Part shown: positions 1-6,403 of the stretch, in pieces | Layout of the letters: each line of letters opens with the position of its first letter | Position numbering within the stretch: the first letter of the stretch is position 1 | Source of the DNA: Treponema sp. | Lineage (GTDB): Bacteria > Spirochaetota > Spirochaetia > Treponematales > Breznakiellaceae | Direction of reading: 5' to 3' | Assembly (NCBI GenBank): GCA_031263265.1 | Contig: JAISGE010000208.1 | Coordinates: 1-10,000 of the forward strand | Length of the DNA stretch: 10,000 nucleotides | Position numbers and translations under genes: made by a program | Notes under the pieces: model-generated | Seen by the model: only the letters and a program-made list of their open reading frames with translations | What the model was told of the DNA's origin: nothing | Database searches by the model: none

Positions 1-646
1 CCAGGCGATCCGCGAAGGCCAGAACCTTTTCCAGTTCGTGGGTCAGGATGATGACCGTTTTACCGCCGGCCTTAAGATCCCTGATGACCTCCAAAACATG
101 GACAACCCCCGGCCAGTCAAGATTGGCAAAAGGCTCGTCCATAATGACCGCGCTGCAACCCATAGCGATGACCCCCGCAACGGCAAGCCGCCGCTTTTCC
201 CCTCCGGAAAGCCGCCGGGGAGGGAAATCCCGCTTGTCCTCAATCGCCAACGCCTTCAACGCCGCGTCCACCCGTTCCGCGGTCCGCTCCCGGCTTAAAC
301 CCAGGTTGCGAGGCCCAAAAGCCGCGTCCTCCGCAACCGTTTCCCCCAGAATTTGGGTGTCGGCATCCTGAAAGACCAGCCCCAGGGAAGACCGTAGGCC
401 ATCCATGCCCCTTGAGAGCGGCTGTCCCCGGAACAAAACCTCCCCCGCCGAAGGATCCATCAAGCCGGCGATAATCTTCATGAGAATAGTTTTTCCCGAA
501 CCATTGGACCCGGCGACTAGAAGACATTCCCCATCCCAAATATCCAGGTCGATACCCTGCAAAACCCGGTTTACGTTGGCCCGGACAGAACCGCCCGGGA
601 AATTTTTTGAAACCCCCTGGACGGAAAAGAGCGGAACATCACCCAT
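1..646 (-). CDS. bioM: ECF transporter ATPase, probably biotin-specific (BioM-like), partial at left edge
   Basis: ATP-hydrolysing A component of an energy-coupling factor importer, which powers vitamin uptake through an S component. 215 residues are visible and the C-terminus lies beyond the left edge. Motifs seen in order: Walker A GSNGSGKT (46-53), Q-loop VFQDADTQ (Q93), ABC signature LSGGE (146-150), Walker B AVIMDE (166-171), NLD D-loop (175-177), and the H-loop THE (H203). The Q-loop region and compact spacing match the EcfA/CbiO branch. The ATG at 646 lies 6 nt after the bioY stop, and a GGGAGAT ribosome site overlaps the end of bioY, so the two are very probably cotranscribed and translationally coupled. 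The biotin assignment rests on that pairing. A general EcfA serving several S components is the alternative. A T component gene (bioN/ecfT) would be expected just past the left edge. Confidence 0.9.
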   Translation of the reverse strand, partial: MGDVPLFSVQGVSKNFPGGSVRANVNRVLQGIDLDIWDGECLLVAGSNGSGKTILMKIIAGLMDPSAGEVLFRGQPLSRGMDGLRSSLGLVFQDADTQILGETVAEDAAFGPRNLGLSRERTAERVDAALKALAIEDKRDFPPRRLSGGEKRRLAVAGVIAMGCSAVIMDEPFANLDWPGVVHVLEVIRDLKAGGKTVIILTHELEKVLAFADRL

Positions 647-652
647 AGTCCG

Positions 653-1237
653 CTAATCTCCCGCAAGCTGATCCGCAGCAAGTCTACGCAGCCGGGGACA
701 GATAAGAACTGCGGCCACCCCTTTGACCGCATCCCCGATAATAAAGGGCACGAAGCCCACGGCAAACGCCTGTACCCATGTCCCGCCTAAAACAAATTTG
801 AGCCGGATAAGCCCTGGAACATACACCACCAGCAGCCCCGCAGCAGCCCCCAGGATGATACGCCACAACGGAGACCGCGCCCCAGCGCGGGGACGACCCG
901 CGATAAGCCCCGCGGTTATTGCCGCAAGCGGGTAGCCCAGCAAAAACCCTCCCGTAGGGCCAAGGAAGTGCACAAAGCCCCCAATAGCCCCTGCAAAAAC
1001 CGGCGCGCCGATAGCCCCGGCAAGCAGGTAAAGCCCTACAGCCAGAGCGCCCCGGAACGGCCCCAGGATAAGCCCGGCAATCAACGCAAAAAAATTCTGC
1101 AACACCACCGGAACTGGGGAAAAGGGAACGGGAATAGCAATAAACGTCCCCGCCGCGATCAGCGCGGCAAAAAGAGCTGTCAAAGTTGTTCCGGCTATAG
1201 CCTTCCGTTTATTGGTAACCGCAGCACCGTTAACCAT
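653..1237 (-). CDS. bioY: Biotin transporter BioY (ECF S component)
   Basis: Integral membrane protein that binds biotin and, with ECF ATPase and T subunits, imports it. 194 residues, normal for BioY, and almost entirely hydrophobic, with about six membrane spans. Family motifs visible: PVPFSPVPVVLQNFFALIAG near the N-terminus (about 36-55), GPTGGFLLGY (93-102), and GDAVKG (168-173), whose Asp169 and Lys172 match the conserved D-x-x-K pair of biotin-binding S components. The ATG at 1237 is preceded by an AGGCGG ribosome site seven bases upstream, so this start is well supported. It is the first gene of a minus-strand operon followed by the ATPase gene. A strong promoter and an inverted repeat lie directly upstream. 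The imported biotin could supply biotin-dependent carboxylases or decarboxylases, including a sodium pump of the kind whose beta subunit is encoded at 5085. Confidence 0.95.
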   Translation of the reverse strand: MVNGAAVTNKRKAIAGTTLTALFAALIAAGTFIAIPVPFSPVPVVLQNFFALIAGLILGPFRGALAVGLYLLAGAIGAPVFAGAIGGFVHFLGPTGGFLLGYPLAAITAGLIAGRPRAGARSPLWRIILGAAAGLLVVYVPGLIRLKFVLGGTWVQAFAVGFVPFIIGDAVKGVAAVLICPRLRRLAADQLAGD

Positions 1238-1249
1238 AAAAACACCGCC

Positions 1250-1265
1250 TGTAAGTAAAATTACA
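1250..1265. promoter_or_regulatory. Candidate operator of the biotin uptake operon (inverted repeat)
   Basis: TGTAAGTAAAATTACA is an inverted repeat with TGTAA/TTACA arms and a 6-base centre. It covers the predicted start point of bioY transcription and ends exactly at the first base of the AGGCGG ribosome site. A bound protein there would block transcription. The outer arms resemble the TGTAA...TTACA ends of BirA sites, but BirA sites have a much longer spacer, so the cognate regulator is unknown. The function is inferred from position. Confidence 0.5.
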
Positions 1266-1269
1266 TGAG

Positions 1270-1298
1270 AAAATACCGGGAAAGCCTAAGGATGTCAA
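1270..1298 (-). promoter_or_regulatory. Sigma70-type promoter of bioY operon
   Basis: Read on the minus strand: TTGACA (1293-1298), a 17-base spacer, then TATTTT (1270-1275). The -35 is perfect and the spacing ideal. Predicted transcription start is near 1263, giving a leader of about 25 nt before the bioY ATG. Confidence 0.75.
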
Positions 1299-1421
1299 GG
1301 GAACGCATACGTGGGGTTTGAGGGCAGACTGGGTAAAAAGTAAGTTCAGCCTGCTTATTTCTTAATATAACAAAGAATTAGCAAATTCTATGGGTTTATC
1401 CTGAAGTACGCTACGGTCATA

Positions 1422-1450
1422 TTGACCTAATGCATCCGTTCCTCTATGAT
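1422..1450 (+). promoter_or_regulatory. Sigma70-type promoter before rpmH
   Basis: TTGACC (1422-1427), a 17-base spacer, and TATGAT (1445-1450). Each box has one mismatch to consensus. Predicted start is near 1457, about 30 nt before the rpmH ATG. This is the only strong promoter I see for the rpmH-jag run, and it diverges from the bioY promoter. Confidence 0.75.
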
Positions 1451-1486
1451 TAATTTTTAATAATAACGAAGTAAGGAGCTGTTTCA

Positions 1487-1642
1487 ATGAAACGGACATA
1501 TCAACCCAGTAAAGTCAAGCGCAACCGGAAATTCGGTTTCCGGGCCAGAATGAAAACCCGAGGCGGCAGACTTATCTTAAAGCGCCGACGGGCAAAGGGC
1601 CGGATTAAATTAAGTATTTCTGACGAGAAAAAGCCCTATTAA
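1487..1642 (+). CDS. rpmH: Large ribosomal subunit protein bL34
   Basis: Small, highly basic protein of the large ribosomal subunit, 51 residues. The sequence begins MKRTYQPSKVKRNRKFGFRA and continues RMKTRGGRLILKRRRAKGR, the diagnostic bL34 pattern. It ends in a short acidic/basic tail (LSISDEKKPY) that makes it a few residues longer than the common 44-47 residue form. A strong AAGGAG ribosome site (1473-1478) sits eight bases before the ATG, and a near-consensus promoter lies about 40 bases further upstream. It is the first gene of the rpmH-rnpA-yidD-yidC-jag cluster. In many bacteria rpmH lies next to dnaA and the origin. Here its upstream neighbour is bioY and no DnaA-box cluster is visible, so this is not the origin region. 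Confidence 0.97.
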   Translation: MKRTYQPSKVKRNRKFGFRARMKTRGGRLILKRRRAKGRIKLSISDEKKPY

Positions 1643-1718
1643 GACCACCGTGCAGACCACGTCTTTTCACAAGGAACCCCTCTTTGAGAAAGAGTTTTTC
1701 AACAGAGAAGGAAATGTA

Positions 1719-2078
1719 TTGTTTCGGTTTCAGCGGCTAGAACGCTTAAAGAAGAGGCGTGAGATTCGGAACGTATTTAGCAAGGGTAAGGGTGTTACCT
1801 GTTCCGGCGCCAAGTTGTTTGTTTTACACAATGATTTAGCTCATAACCGCATTGCGTTTACTTTTTCTCGTAAATTCGGGACTGCGGTTGAGCGGAATCG
1901 TGCCCGGCGGCTTGGCCGGGAAGCATACCGTCATATAAGCTATGCCCTCAAAACAGGGTATGATGTGGTGTTATTGGTGTATCCCGGTAAAGATACCCTT
2001 ATGGCCCGGTCTGAACAAGTGAAACAGTTGTTTTCTAAAGCCGGTTTATGGTATAGGGAAGATAAAGCATGGTGCTGA
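1719..2078 (+). CDS. rnpA: Ribonuclease P protein component
   Basis: Protein subunit of RNase P, which assists the catalytic RNA in removing tRNA 5' leaders. The signature block is clear: FSRKFGTAVERNRARRLGRE, containing the RNR motif that contacts the RNA. I choose the TTG at 1719 as start: AGAAGGA (1706-1712) lies six bases upstream, and the resulting protein, MFRFQRLERLKKRREIRNVF and onward, has 119 residues, the normal length. A GTG at 1650 in the same frame would add 23 residues (QTTSFHKEPLFEKEFFN...) but has no ribosome site. The end overlaps yidD by 10 bases. Position after rpmH and before yidD is the standard arrangement, so identity is secure and only the start is uncertain. Confidence 0.94.
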   Translation: MFRFQRLERLKKRREIRNVFSKGKGVTCSGAKLFVLHNDLAHNRIAFTFSRKFGTAVERNRARRLGREAYRHISYALKTGYDVVLLVYPGKDTLMARSEQVKQLFSKAGLWYREDKAWC

Positions 2079-2296
2079 CGAAAGCGGCCCGGAAGCTGGT
2101 TTTGCAGTTGATTCGCTTGTATCAGGGGGCTGTTTCGCCTTATTTTGCTCCCTGTTGCCGGTTTATCCCTACGTGTTCAGCCTATGCCTATGAAGCGGTA
2201 CAGAAATACGGGATATACCGGGGTTTTGTGTTGAGCCTTAAACGGCTTCTGCGTTGCCATCCCTTGTGTCCGGGGGGTTACGATCCTGTACCTTAG
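2069..2296 (+). CDS. yidD: Membrane protein insertion efficiency factor YidD
   Basis: 75-residue membrane-associated protein that supports insertion of membrane proteins by YidC and Sec. An amphipathic basic N-terminus (LTKAARKLVLQLIRLYQG) is followed by the conserved cysteine blocks CCRFIPTCSAYAYEAVQKYG (29-48) and RCHPLCPGGYDPVP (62-75), both diagnostic for the family. The gene starts inside the last codons of rnpA in another frame, with a 10-base overlap, and AGGGAAG (2055-2061) serves as ribosome site, so translation is likely coupled to rnpA. yidC follows after a 143-base gap. Confidence 0.96.
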   Translation: MVLTKAARKLVLQLIRLYQGAVSPYFAPCCRFIPTCSAYAYEAVQKYGIYRGFVLSLKRLLRCHPLCPGGYDPVP

Positions 2297-2323
2297 TACA
2301 AAAGGGGGTATGGGTATGGTTAA

Positions 2324-2431
2324 ATGCGTATGTTTAAAGAGGATTATAAAAGAACGTTTTTAGTTTTATTGCTTGGCTTATATTGTTTAGGATTAGGTAA
2401 AAGCAGACATACAAAATTAAGAATTGCTTGA
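2324..2431 (+). CDS. Possible 35-residue membrane peptide between yidD and yidC
   Basis: A short open frame, MRMFKEDYKRTFLVLLLGLY followed by CLGLGKSRHTKLRIA, fills most of the yidD-yidC gap. It reads like a basic head, one hydrophobic segment (about 12-26) and a basic tail, as in a one-span membrane peptide. Its TGA overlaps the GAGGAG ribosome site of yidC, which would permit translational coupling. Against it: no good ribosome site lies at the usual distance before the ATG (a G-run at 2304-2308 is about 15 bases away), the length is short, and the hydrophobic codons could come from T-rich spacer DNA. I do not recognise a family. An alternative reading is an untranslated spacer or yidC leader. 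Confidence 0.3.
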   Translation: MRMFKEDYKRTFLVLLLGLYCLGLGKSRHTKLRIA

Positions 2432-2439
2432 GGAGTTGC

Positions 2440-4209
2440 ATGGAAAAGCGAACGTTGCTTGCGGTAGTGCTTTCGGTTTTTGTTATATCAGGTTTTTATA
2501 TGGTACAGGGTGTCTTTTTTCCGCCCTCGACTCCAGTTGCTCCTACGGAAGCCCCGGCCCCGGAACCTTCCCCGGAAAGGCTGGTTTCTCCGGTACCTAT
2601 CATAGAGGATATTACCGAATCTTTGGCAGATGAAGGCCCGGTTTCTGAGCAGCGGGTAACTATAGATACGGACCTGCTCCAGGTAAGTCTCACCAATGCC
2701 GGGGGTGATATAGTTTCCTATAAGCTCAAGGAACATACCGAGGGCAATGAGTTTGTGGAGATGATCTTTTCTGGTACCGAGGAGGCCCACGCCTTTACCT
2801 TGGCTTTTGGGGATACCACGGTCAAGCCTGTACAATCTTACTTTACGGTAACCCGTATAGCGGATCATATCGTGGCATTTTCCCGGGATTTTATCTTGGG
2901 GGCTGCTGAGGAAGGTACTGAGCGTAGGTTTCGATTGACCAAAACCTACACCTTTAAGCCCCATGAATACATGTTTGAGTTGACCATACAGTTGGACGGA
3001 GGACATTCGACTACAGGGTTTAATTTTTCCGGAGTCGCCTACACCCTGAGCTTTGGCCCCCAGATTGGCCCCTATTTTGAAAAATTAGACCAGCGCTATG
3101 AGTATCGCAATTATTATACCTACGCTAACGGCAAACAGAAGCAGGAAAAAGTAAACGACCATGCCCCGCTCAAGATTATGAACCGTCCCAGTTGGGCGGC
3201 CATTGCGGGGAAATACTTTACCTTCATTGCCCTGCCCTACATTAACCAATATGACCTGGAATTTTCTGCACAACCTGAACCGGGTATTTCCTATGCTTCC
3301 CGGCTCTCGGTGCTTCGCCTGCCGATAAGCGGTTCCCGTGCAGAAGATACGTACCGGTTTTACCTGGGTCCCAAGAATCAGGAGTCCCTGATAGGGTATA
3401 ACACGGGAAACAACGACTTCAATCTACGGGACATGAATTTAATCAAGGTGGCCAATACCAGTGGGTTCCTTGCGCCTTTAGAGACCGTACTCAAGTGGGT
3501 TCTGACCTTCTTCTACCGGATTATTCCGAATTATGGGGTGGCCATTCTGTTTCTCACCCTTCTGGTGAAAGTCGTCTTCTTTCCCCTGACCAAGAAGGGG
3601 TCTGAATCGACCCTCAGGATGCAGACCCTGTCCCCCAAGATCAAGGACATCCAGAGCAAATACAAAGACAATCCCACTAAGATGAACGCTGAAATGGCAG
3701 ACTTGTACAAGAAGGAGGGGTACAATCCCCTGGCAGGCTGTCTTCCTATGCTTCTGCAATTACCGATTTTCATAGCCATGTACAATCTCTTCAACAATCA
3801 TTTCGATCTTCGGGGGGCTTTGTTCATTCCAGGCTGGATTCCAGACCTTTCCATTCCTGAATCGGTCTTTAACTTTGCCCCCTTCCGTTTACCCCTGCTG
3901 GGGTGGAGTGATATACGTCTTTTGCCGTTTATTTACGTTGGCTCCCAGTTGCTTTACGGCAAGATAACGCAAACGCCGGATCAACAGGGCAATGTCCAGA
4001 TGAAGATGATGCTTTATATCATGCCTATCGTGTTCTTTTTTATTCTCTACGATGTGCCTTCGGGCTTACTCTTGTACTGGATCGCCTCTAACCTGTTATC
4101 CCTGGTGCAGCAGGTAGCTATCAACAAATATCTGGCCAAGAAGCGGGCAAGTATGGCTGCGGCAAATCCTGAACCGGTGATTGCGCCAAAGAAGAAGAAA
4201 AAGCATTAA
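2440..4209 (+). CDS. yidC: Membrane protein insertase YidC
   Basis: Inner-membrane insertase for membrane proteins, acting alone or with Sec. 589 residues from ATG 2440, chosen because GAGGAG (2430-2435) precedes it; an in-frame TTG at 2428 has no such site. Layout: N-terminal span (about 5-27), a Pro-rich linker, a large periplasmic domain (about 70-335) as in diderm YidC proteins, then the conserved insertase core (about 345-570) with several spans. Core motifs include PNYGVAILFLTLLVKVVFFP, NPLAGCLPMLLQLPIFIAMY and the final span around YDVPSGLLLYWIASNLLSLV. The tail ends in five lysines and a histidine, typical of ribosome-binding tails. The hydrophilic-groove position usually held by Arg (R366 in E. 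coli) appears to be Lys (K377). The gene lies between yidD and jag, as in most bacteria. Confidence 0.97.
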   Translation: MEKRTLLAVVLSVFVISGFYMVQGVFFPPSTPVAPTEAPAPEPSPERLVSPVPIIEDITESLADEGPVSEQRVTIDTDLLQVSLTNAGGDIVSYKLKEHTEGNEFVEMIFSGTEEAHAFTLAFGDTTVKPVQSYFTVTRIADHIVAFSRDFILGAAEEGTERRFRLTKTYTFKPHEYMFELTIQLDGGHSTTGFNFSGVAYTLSFGPQIGPYFEKLDQRYEYRNYYTYANGKQKQEKVNDHAPLKIMNRPSWAAIAGKYFTFIALPYINQYDLEFSAQPEPGISYASRLSVLRLPISGSRAEDTYRFYLGPKNQESLIGYNTGNNDFNLRDMNLIKVANTSGFLAPLETVLKWVLTFFYRIIPNYGVAILFLTLLVKVVFFPLTKKGSESTLRMQTLSPKIKDIQSKYKDNPTKMNAEMADLYKKEGYNPLAGCLPMLLQLPIFIAMYNLFNNHFDLRGALFIPGWIPDLSIPESVFNFAPFRLPLLGWSDIRLLPFIYVGSQLLYGKITQTPDQQGNVQMKMMLYIMPIVFFFILYDVPSGLLLYWIASNLLSLVQQVAINKYLAKKRASMAAANPEPVIAPKKKKKH

Positions 4210-4269
4210 AGGTGAGAGAGCATTAAAAAAAATAGAAAATGCAATTTGTTTCGCGAGGAGAGTCTATAT

Positions 4270-4995
4270 ATGGTGTATGAATTTGAAGGCCGTACCGAAA
4301 AGGAGGCAATTGATCAGGCGGCAGAAGCGCTTGGTCTTGGCAAGGACGATTTTGATGTGGAAATCCTTGAGGTTCAGCGTTCAGGTCTATTCAAAAAAGG
4401 GTATGTTAAGATCCGGGTTCACTTGAACCAGCCAGCTTCAGGAGCTTTGGAGCATACCCATACCGAGGAAGCTGATGAGCTTCGAGCTGTTTCTGAAGGG
4501 TCTAGTCAGACCAGATTCAACGATCCTGAAGCTAAAAACGATTTTGAACAAAAGATAATCGATTTTACCGAAGGTATAGTGCAGCGCATGGGGTATGAGG
4601 GAAAGGTCTCGGTTCTGTTCAGAGAGGACCGGAAGATTGGGTTCAAAATTGATTCGGCATATTCTTCTATTTTAATTGGAAAAAAAGGGAAAAACCTGGA
4701 TGCTCTGCAGCTCTTGATCAACATTTACGCGGGAAGACTGGGTCAGGAGGACGTACGGGTGATCTTGGATACGGAGAATTACCGGATTCGCCGGGAAGAG
4801 TCTTTGGTTCGCTTGGCTTATACGGTGGCGGATAGGGTACGGGAGAATCGAGGTTCGGTCCTCCTAGAACCCATGAATCCTTTTGACCGCCGGCTCATCC
4901 ATACCACCTTGAACGATATTGCGGATGTAGAAACCAAAAGTGAAGGGGATGGGCTTTACAAACAAGTTCGAGTATATTACCGGGGCGCTCACTAG
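4270..4995 (+). CDS. jag: RNA-binding protein Jag/KhpB
   Basis: Cytoplasmic RNA-binding protein usually encoded after yidC; in Gram-positive bacteria KhpB pairs with KhpA and affects cell division and envelope growth. 241 residues from ATG 4270, preceded at nine bases by GAGGAG (4255-4260); an in-frame upstream start at 4246 lacks such support. Domains: Jag-N (1-50, MVYEFEGRTEKEAIDQAAEA, then GLFKKGYVKIRV), an acidic linker (about 55-90), a type II KH domain (about 95-165) with its GKKG loop at 137-140, and R3H (about 170-236) with NPFDRRLIHTTLND carrying the R-x-x-x-H core (R207, H211). All three family domains are complete. KhpA is not in the window. Probably cotranscribed with yidC (60-base gap). 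Confidence 0.95.
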   Translation: MVYEFEGRTEKEAIDQAAEALGLGKDDFDVEILEVQRSGLFKKGYVKIRVHLNQPASGALEHTHTEEADELRAVSEGSSQTRFNDPEAKNDFEQKIIDFTEGIVQRMGYEGKVSVLFREDRKIGFKIDSAYSSILIGKKGKNLDALQLLINIYAGRLGQEDVRVILDTENYRIRREESLVRLAYTVADRVRENRGSVLLEPMNPFDRRLIHTTLNDIADVETKSEGDGLYKQVRVYYRGAH

Positions 4996-5001
4996 CAGCC
5001 T

Positions 5002-5021
5002 GTAAAAACGGATTTTTTTAC
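5002..5021 (+). terminator. Weak candidate terminator after jag
   Basis: GTAAAAA (5002-5008) and TTTTTAC (5015-5021) can pair around a 6-base loop just after the jag stop. The stem is almost all A-T and the T-run lies inside it, so at best it is a leaky stop. It may mark the boundary between the yidC-jag unit and the next genes. Confidence 0.25.
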
Positions 5022-5084
5022 GAAGTCAGTTCCCACAGACCTCAGCGCTGAACGCCCGTTATACCCTATCATAAAGGAGTCAGG

Positions 5085-6224
5085 ATGGAATTTTTACTGG
5101 ATGGTTTTCTTGCTTTAAGCTGGAAACAGTTAATCATGTTTGGCATTGGTTTTGTGCTTATCTATTTAGGCATTGCCAAAGAATATGAACCGGCCTTGCT
5201 CGTGCCTATGGGTTTTGGGGCAATACTGGTTAATTTACCCTTAAGCGGCGTACTTAATCAGGTTATGCCTGGTGTAGGGGAAACCCACGGGGTAATCCAA
5301 TGGCTTTTTGAAAAAGGAATCGGCGCGTCCGAAGTCATGCCCCTGCTCCTCTTCATTGGGATCGGGGCGATGATAGATTTTTCGCCCCTGTTGTCGCGGC
5401 CTGTCTACTTCCTGTTCGGCGCGTCCGCCCACTTTGGTATCTTTGCAACCATAACCCTTTCCTGCCTTTTGGGGTTTGATCTGAAGGATGCGGCGGCTAT
5501 CGGGATTATTGGTGCGGCTGACGGACCTACCACCATACTGGTTTCCCAGGTACTCCATTCAAACTACCTGGGCCCCATAGCGGTAACTGCGTATTCGTAT
5601 ATGTCCCTGGTACCCATCATTCAACCCTTTGCCATAAAATTGACCACCACCAAAAAAGAACGGATGATCAGAATGGATCCTGTGGCCAGCACGGAGATTC
5701 CCAAACTCTTAAAAATCATATTCCCCATTGCTGTAACCATCATCGTAGGGTTTATATCTCCTTCCGCAGTAGCCCTTATCGGCTTTTTAATGTTCGGCAA
5801 CCTTATCCGGGAATGTGGGGTATTGGAGTCCCTGTCTGAAACAGCGCAGAAAGGTCTTTCCAACCTGATAACCCTGCTTTTAGGCATTACCATAGCCTTT
5901 ACCCTTAGAGCGGAAGAATTCATCACCGTGGACACCGTCAAAATACTCGCGCTTGGGCTTTTTGCCTTTATCCTGGATACCGTAGGCGGGGTTTTCTTTA
6001 CCAAGTTCCTTAACCTGTTCTTAAAGAAAAAGATAAACCCCATGATAGGCGCGGCAGGAATTTCCGCGTTTCCGATGTCAGCCCGGGTTATCCAAAGGCT
6101 TGCCCTCAAAGAAGACCCAACCAACATTTTCTTGATGCATGCGGTAAGCGCGAATGTTTCAGGACAAATCGCCTCGGTAGTGGCAAGCGGACTGGTTTTA
6201 AGTCTGATAATCCAGTATTTATAA
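5085..6224 (+). CDS. Sodium-pumping decarboxylase beta subunit (OadB/GcdB/MmdB family)
   Basis: Membrane subunit that drives Na+ out of the cell while carboxybiotin is decarboxylated. 379 residues with many spans; AAGGAG (5074-5079) precedes the ATG. Family blocks: IGIIGAADGPTTILVSQ (139-155), AYSYMSLVPIIQP (169-181), INPMIGAAGISAFPMSARV (317-335) and HAVSANVSGQIASVVASG (352-369). Residues matching those known to matter for Na+ transport in Klebsiella OadB are all present with fitting spacing: D146 (D203), Y172 (Y229), N318 (N373), G322 (G377), S327 (S382) and R334 (R389). The Na+ path therefore looks intact. Which substrate the complex uses (oxaloacetate, methylmalonyl-CoA or glutaconyl-CoA) cannot be told from this subunit. 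No carboxyltransferase or biotin carrier gene lies in the window, so those must be elsewhere. The next gene is a likely small subunit. Confidence 0.92.
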   Translation: MEFLLDGFLALSWKQLIMFGIGFVLIYLGIAKEYEPALLVPMGFGAILVNLPLSGVLNQVMPGVGETHGVIQWLFEKGIGASEVMPLLLFIGIGAMIDFSPLLSRPVYFLFGASAHFGIFATITLSCLLGFDLKDAAAIGIIGAADGPTTILVSQVLHSNYLGPIAVTAYSYMSLVPIIQPFAIKLTTTKKERMIRMDPVASTEIPKLLKIIFPIAVTIIVGFISPSAVALIGFLMFGNLIRECGVLESLSETAQKGLSNLITLLLGITIAFTLRAEEFITVDTVKILALGLFAFILDTVGGVFFTKFLNLFLKKKINPMIGAAGISAFPMSARVIQRLALKEDPTNIFLMHAVSANVSGQIASVVASGLVLSLIIQYL

Positions 6225-6236
6225 GGAGCGGGGTAC

Positions 6237-6377
6237 ATGAACCAAATAGTTTTAAGCAACGTATTTGCCTCTCTGGACATCATGTGGAAAGGGATGCTGG
6301 GCCTTTTTATTGTTTGCGGCGGCGTCGCGGTACTCATGATGCTTATCACAAAAATCATACAAAAGCCAAAAAACTGA
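6237..6377 (+). CDS. 46-residue single-span membrane protein, probable small (gamma-like) subunit of the sodium pump
   Basis: The sequence runs MNQIVLSNVFASLDIMWKGM then LGLFIVCGGVAVLMMLITKI and IQKPKN. One membrane span (about 20-40) follows a short N-terminus and is followed by a short basic tail. A strong AAGGAG (6223-6228) overlaps the stop of the beta-subunit gene, eight bases before the ATG, so the two are almost certainly cotranslated. Position and shape fit the gamma (OadG) or small MmdE-like subunits that stabilise Na+-pumping decarboxylases. The W-K-G-M-L-G-L-F-I-V stretch resembles the start of the OadG span. It is much shorter than typical OadG (about 80 residues) and lacks the C-terminal soluble tail with His/zinc ligands. 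The assignment rests on synteny and shape, not on a firm family match. Short length makes it easy for gene callers to miss. Confidence 0.8.
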   Translation: MNQIVLSNVFASLDIMWKGMLGLFIVCGGVAVLMMLITKIIQKPKN

Positions 6378-6403
6378 TGTGGCCGTTATGAGCGATAACC
6401 GGT

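Noticed and set aside
240..539. 99-codon minus-strand frame within the ATPase gene
   Set aside because: Gly-rich out-of-frame reading of the same strand as the ECF ATPase, whose Walker and signature motifs lie in the other frame.
1333..1361. Hairpin between the bioY and rpmH promoters, possible terminator
   Set aside because: The stem has only about seven A-T rich pairs with a wobble, and no gene ends here on either strand.
1320..1486. Replication origin near rpmH
   Set aside because: No cluster of DnaA boxes, no dnaA or dnaN. One weak match near 1396 is not enough.
2488..3006. 172-codon minus-strand frame within yidC
   Set aside because: Antisense to the yidC periplasmic domain, no ribosome site, no recognisable motif.
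5621..6358. 245-codon open frame on the minus strand
   Set aside because: It lies antisense to the conserved sodium-pump beta subunit and the small-subunit gene, which explain the sequence fully; its protein has no recognisable family.
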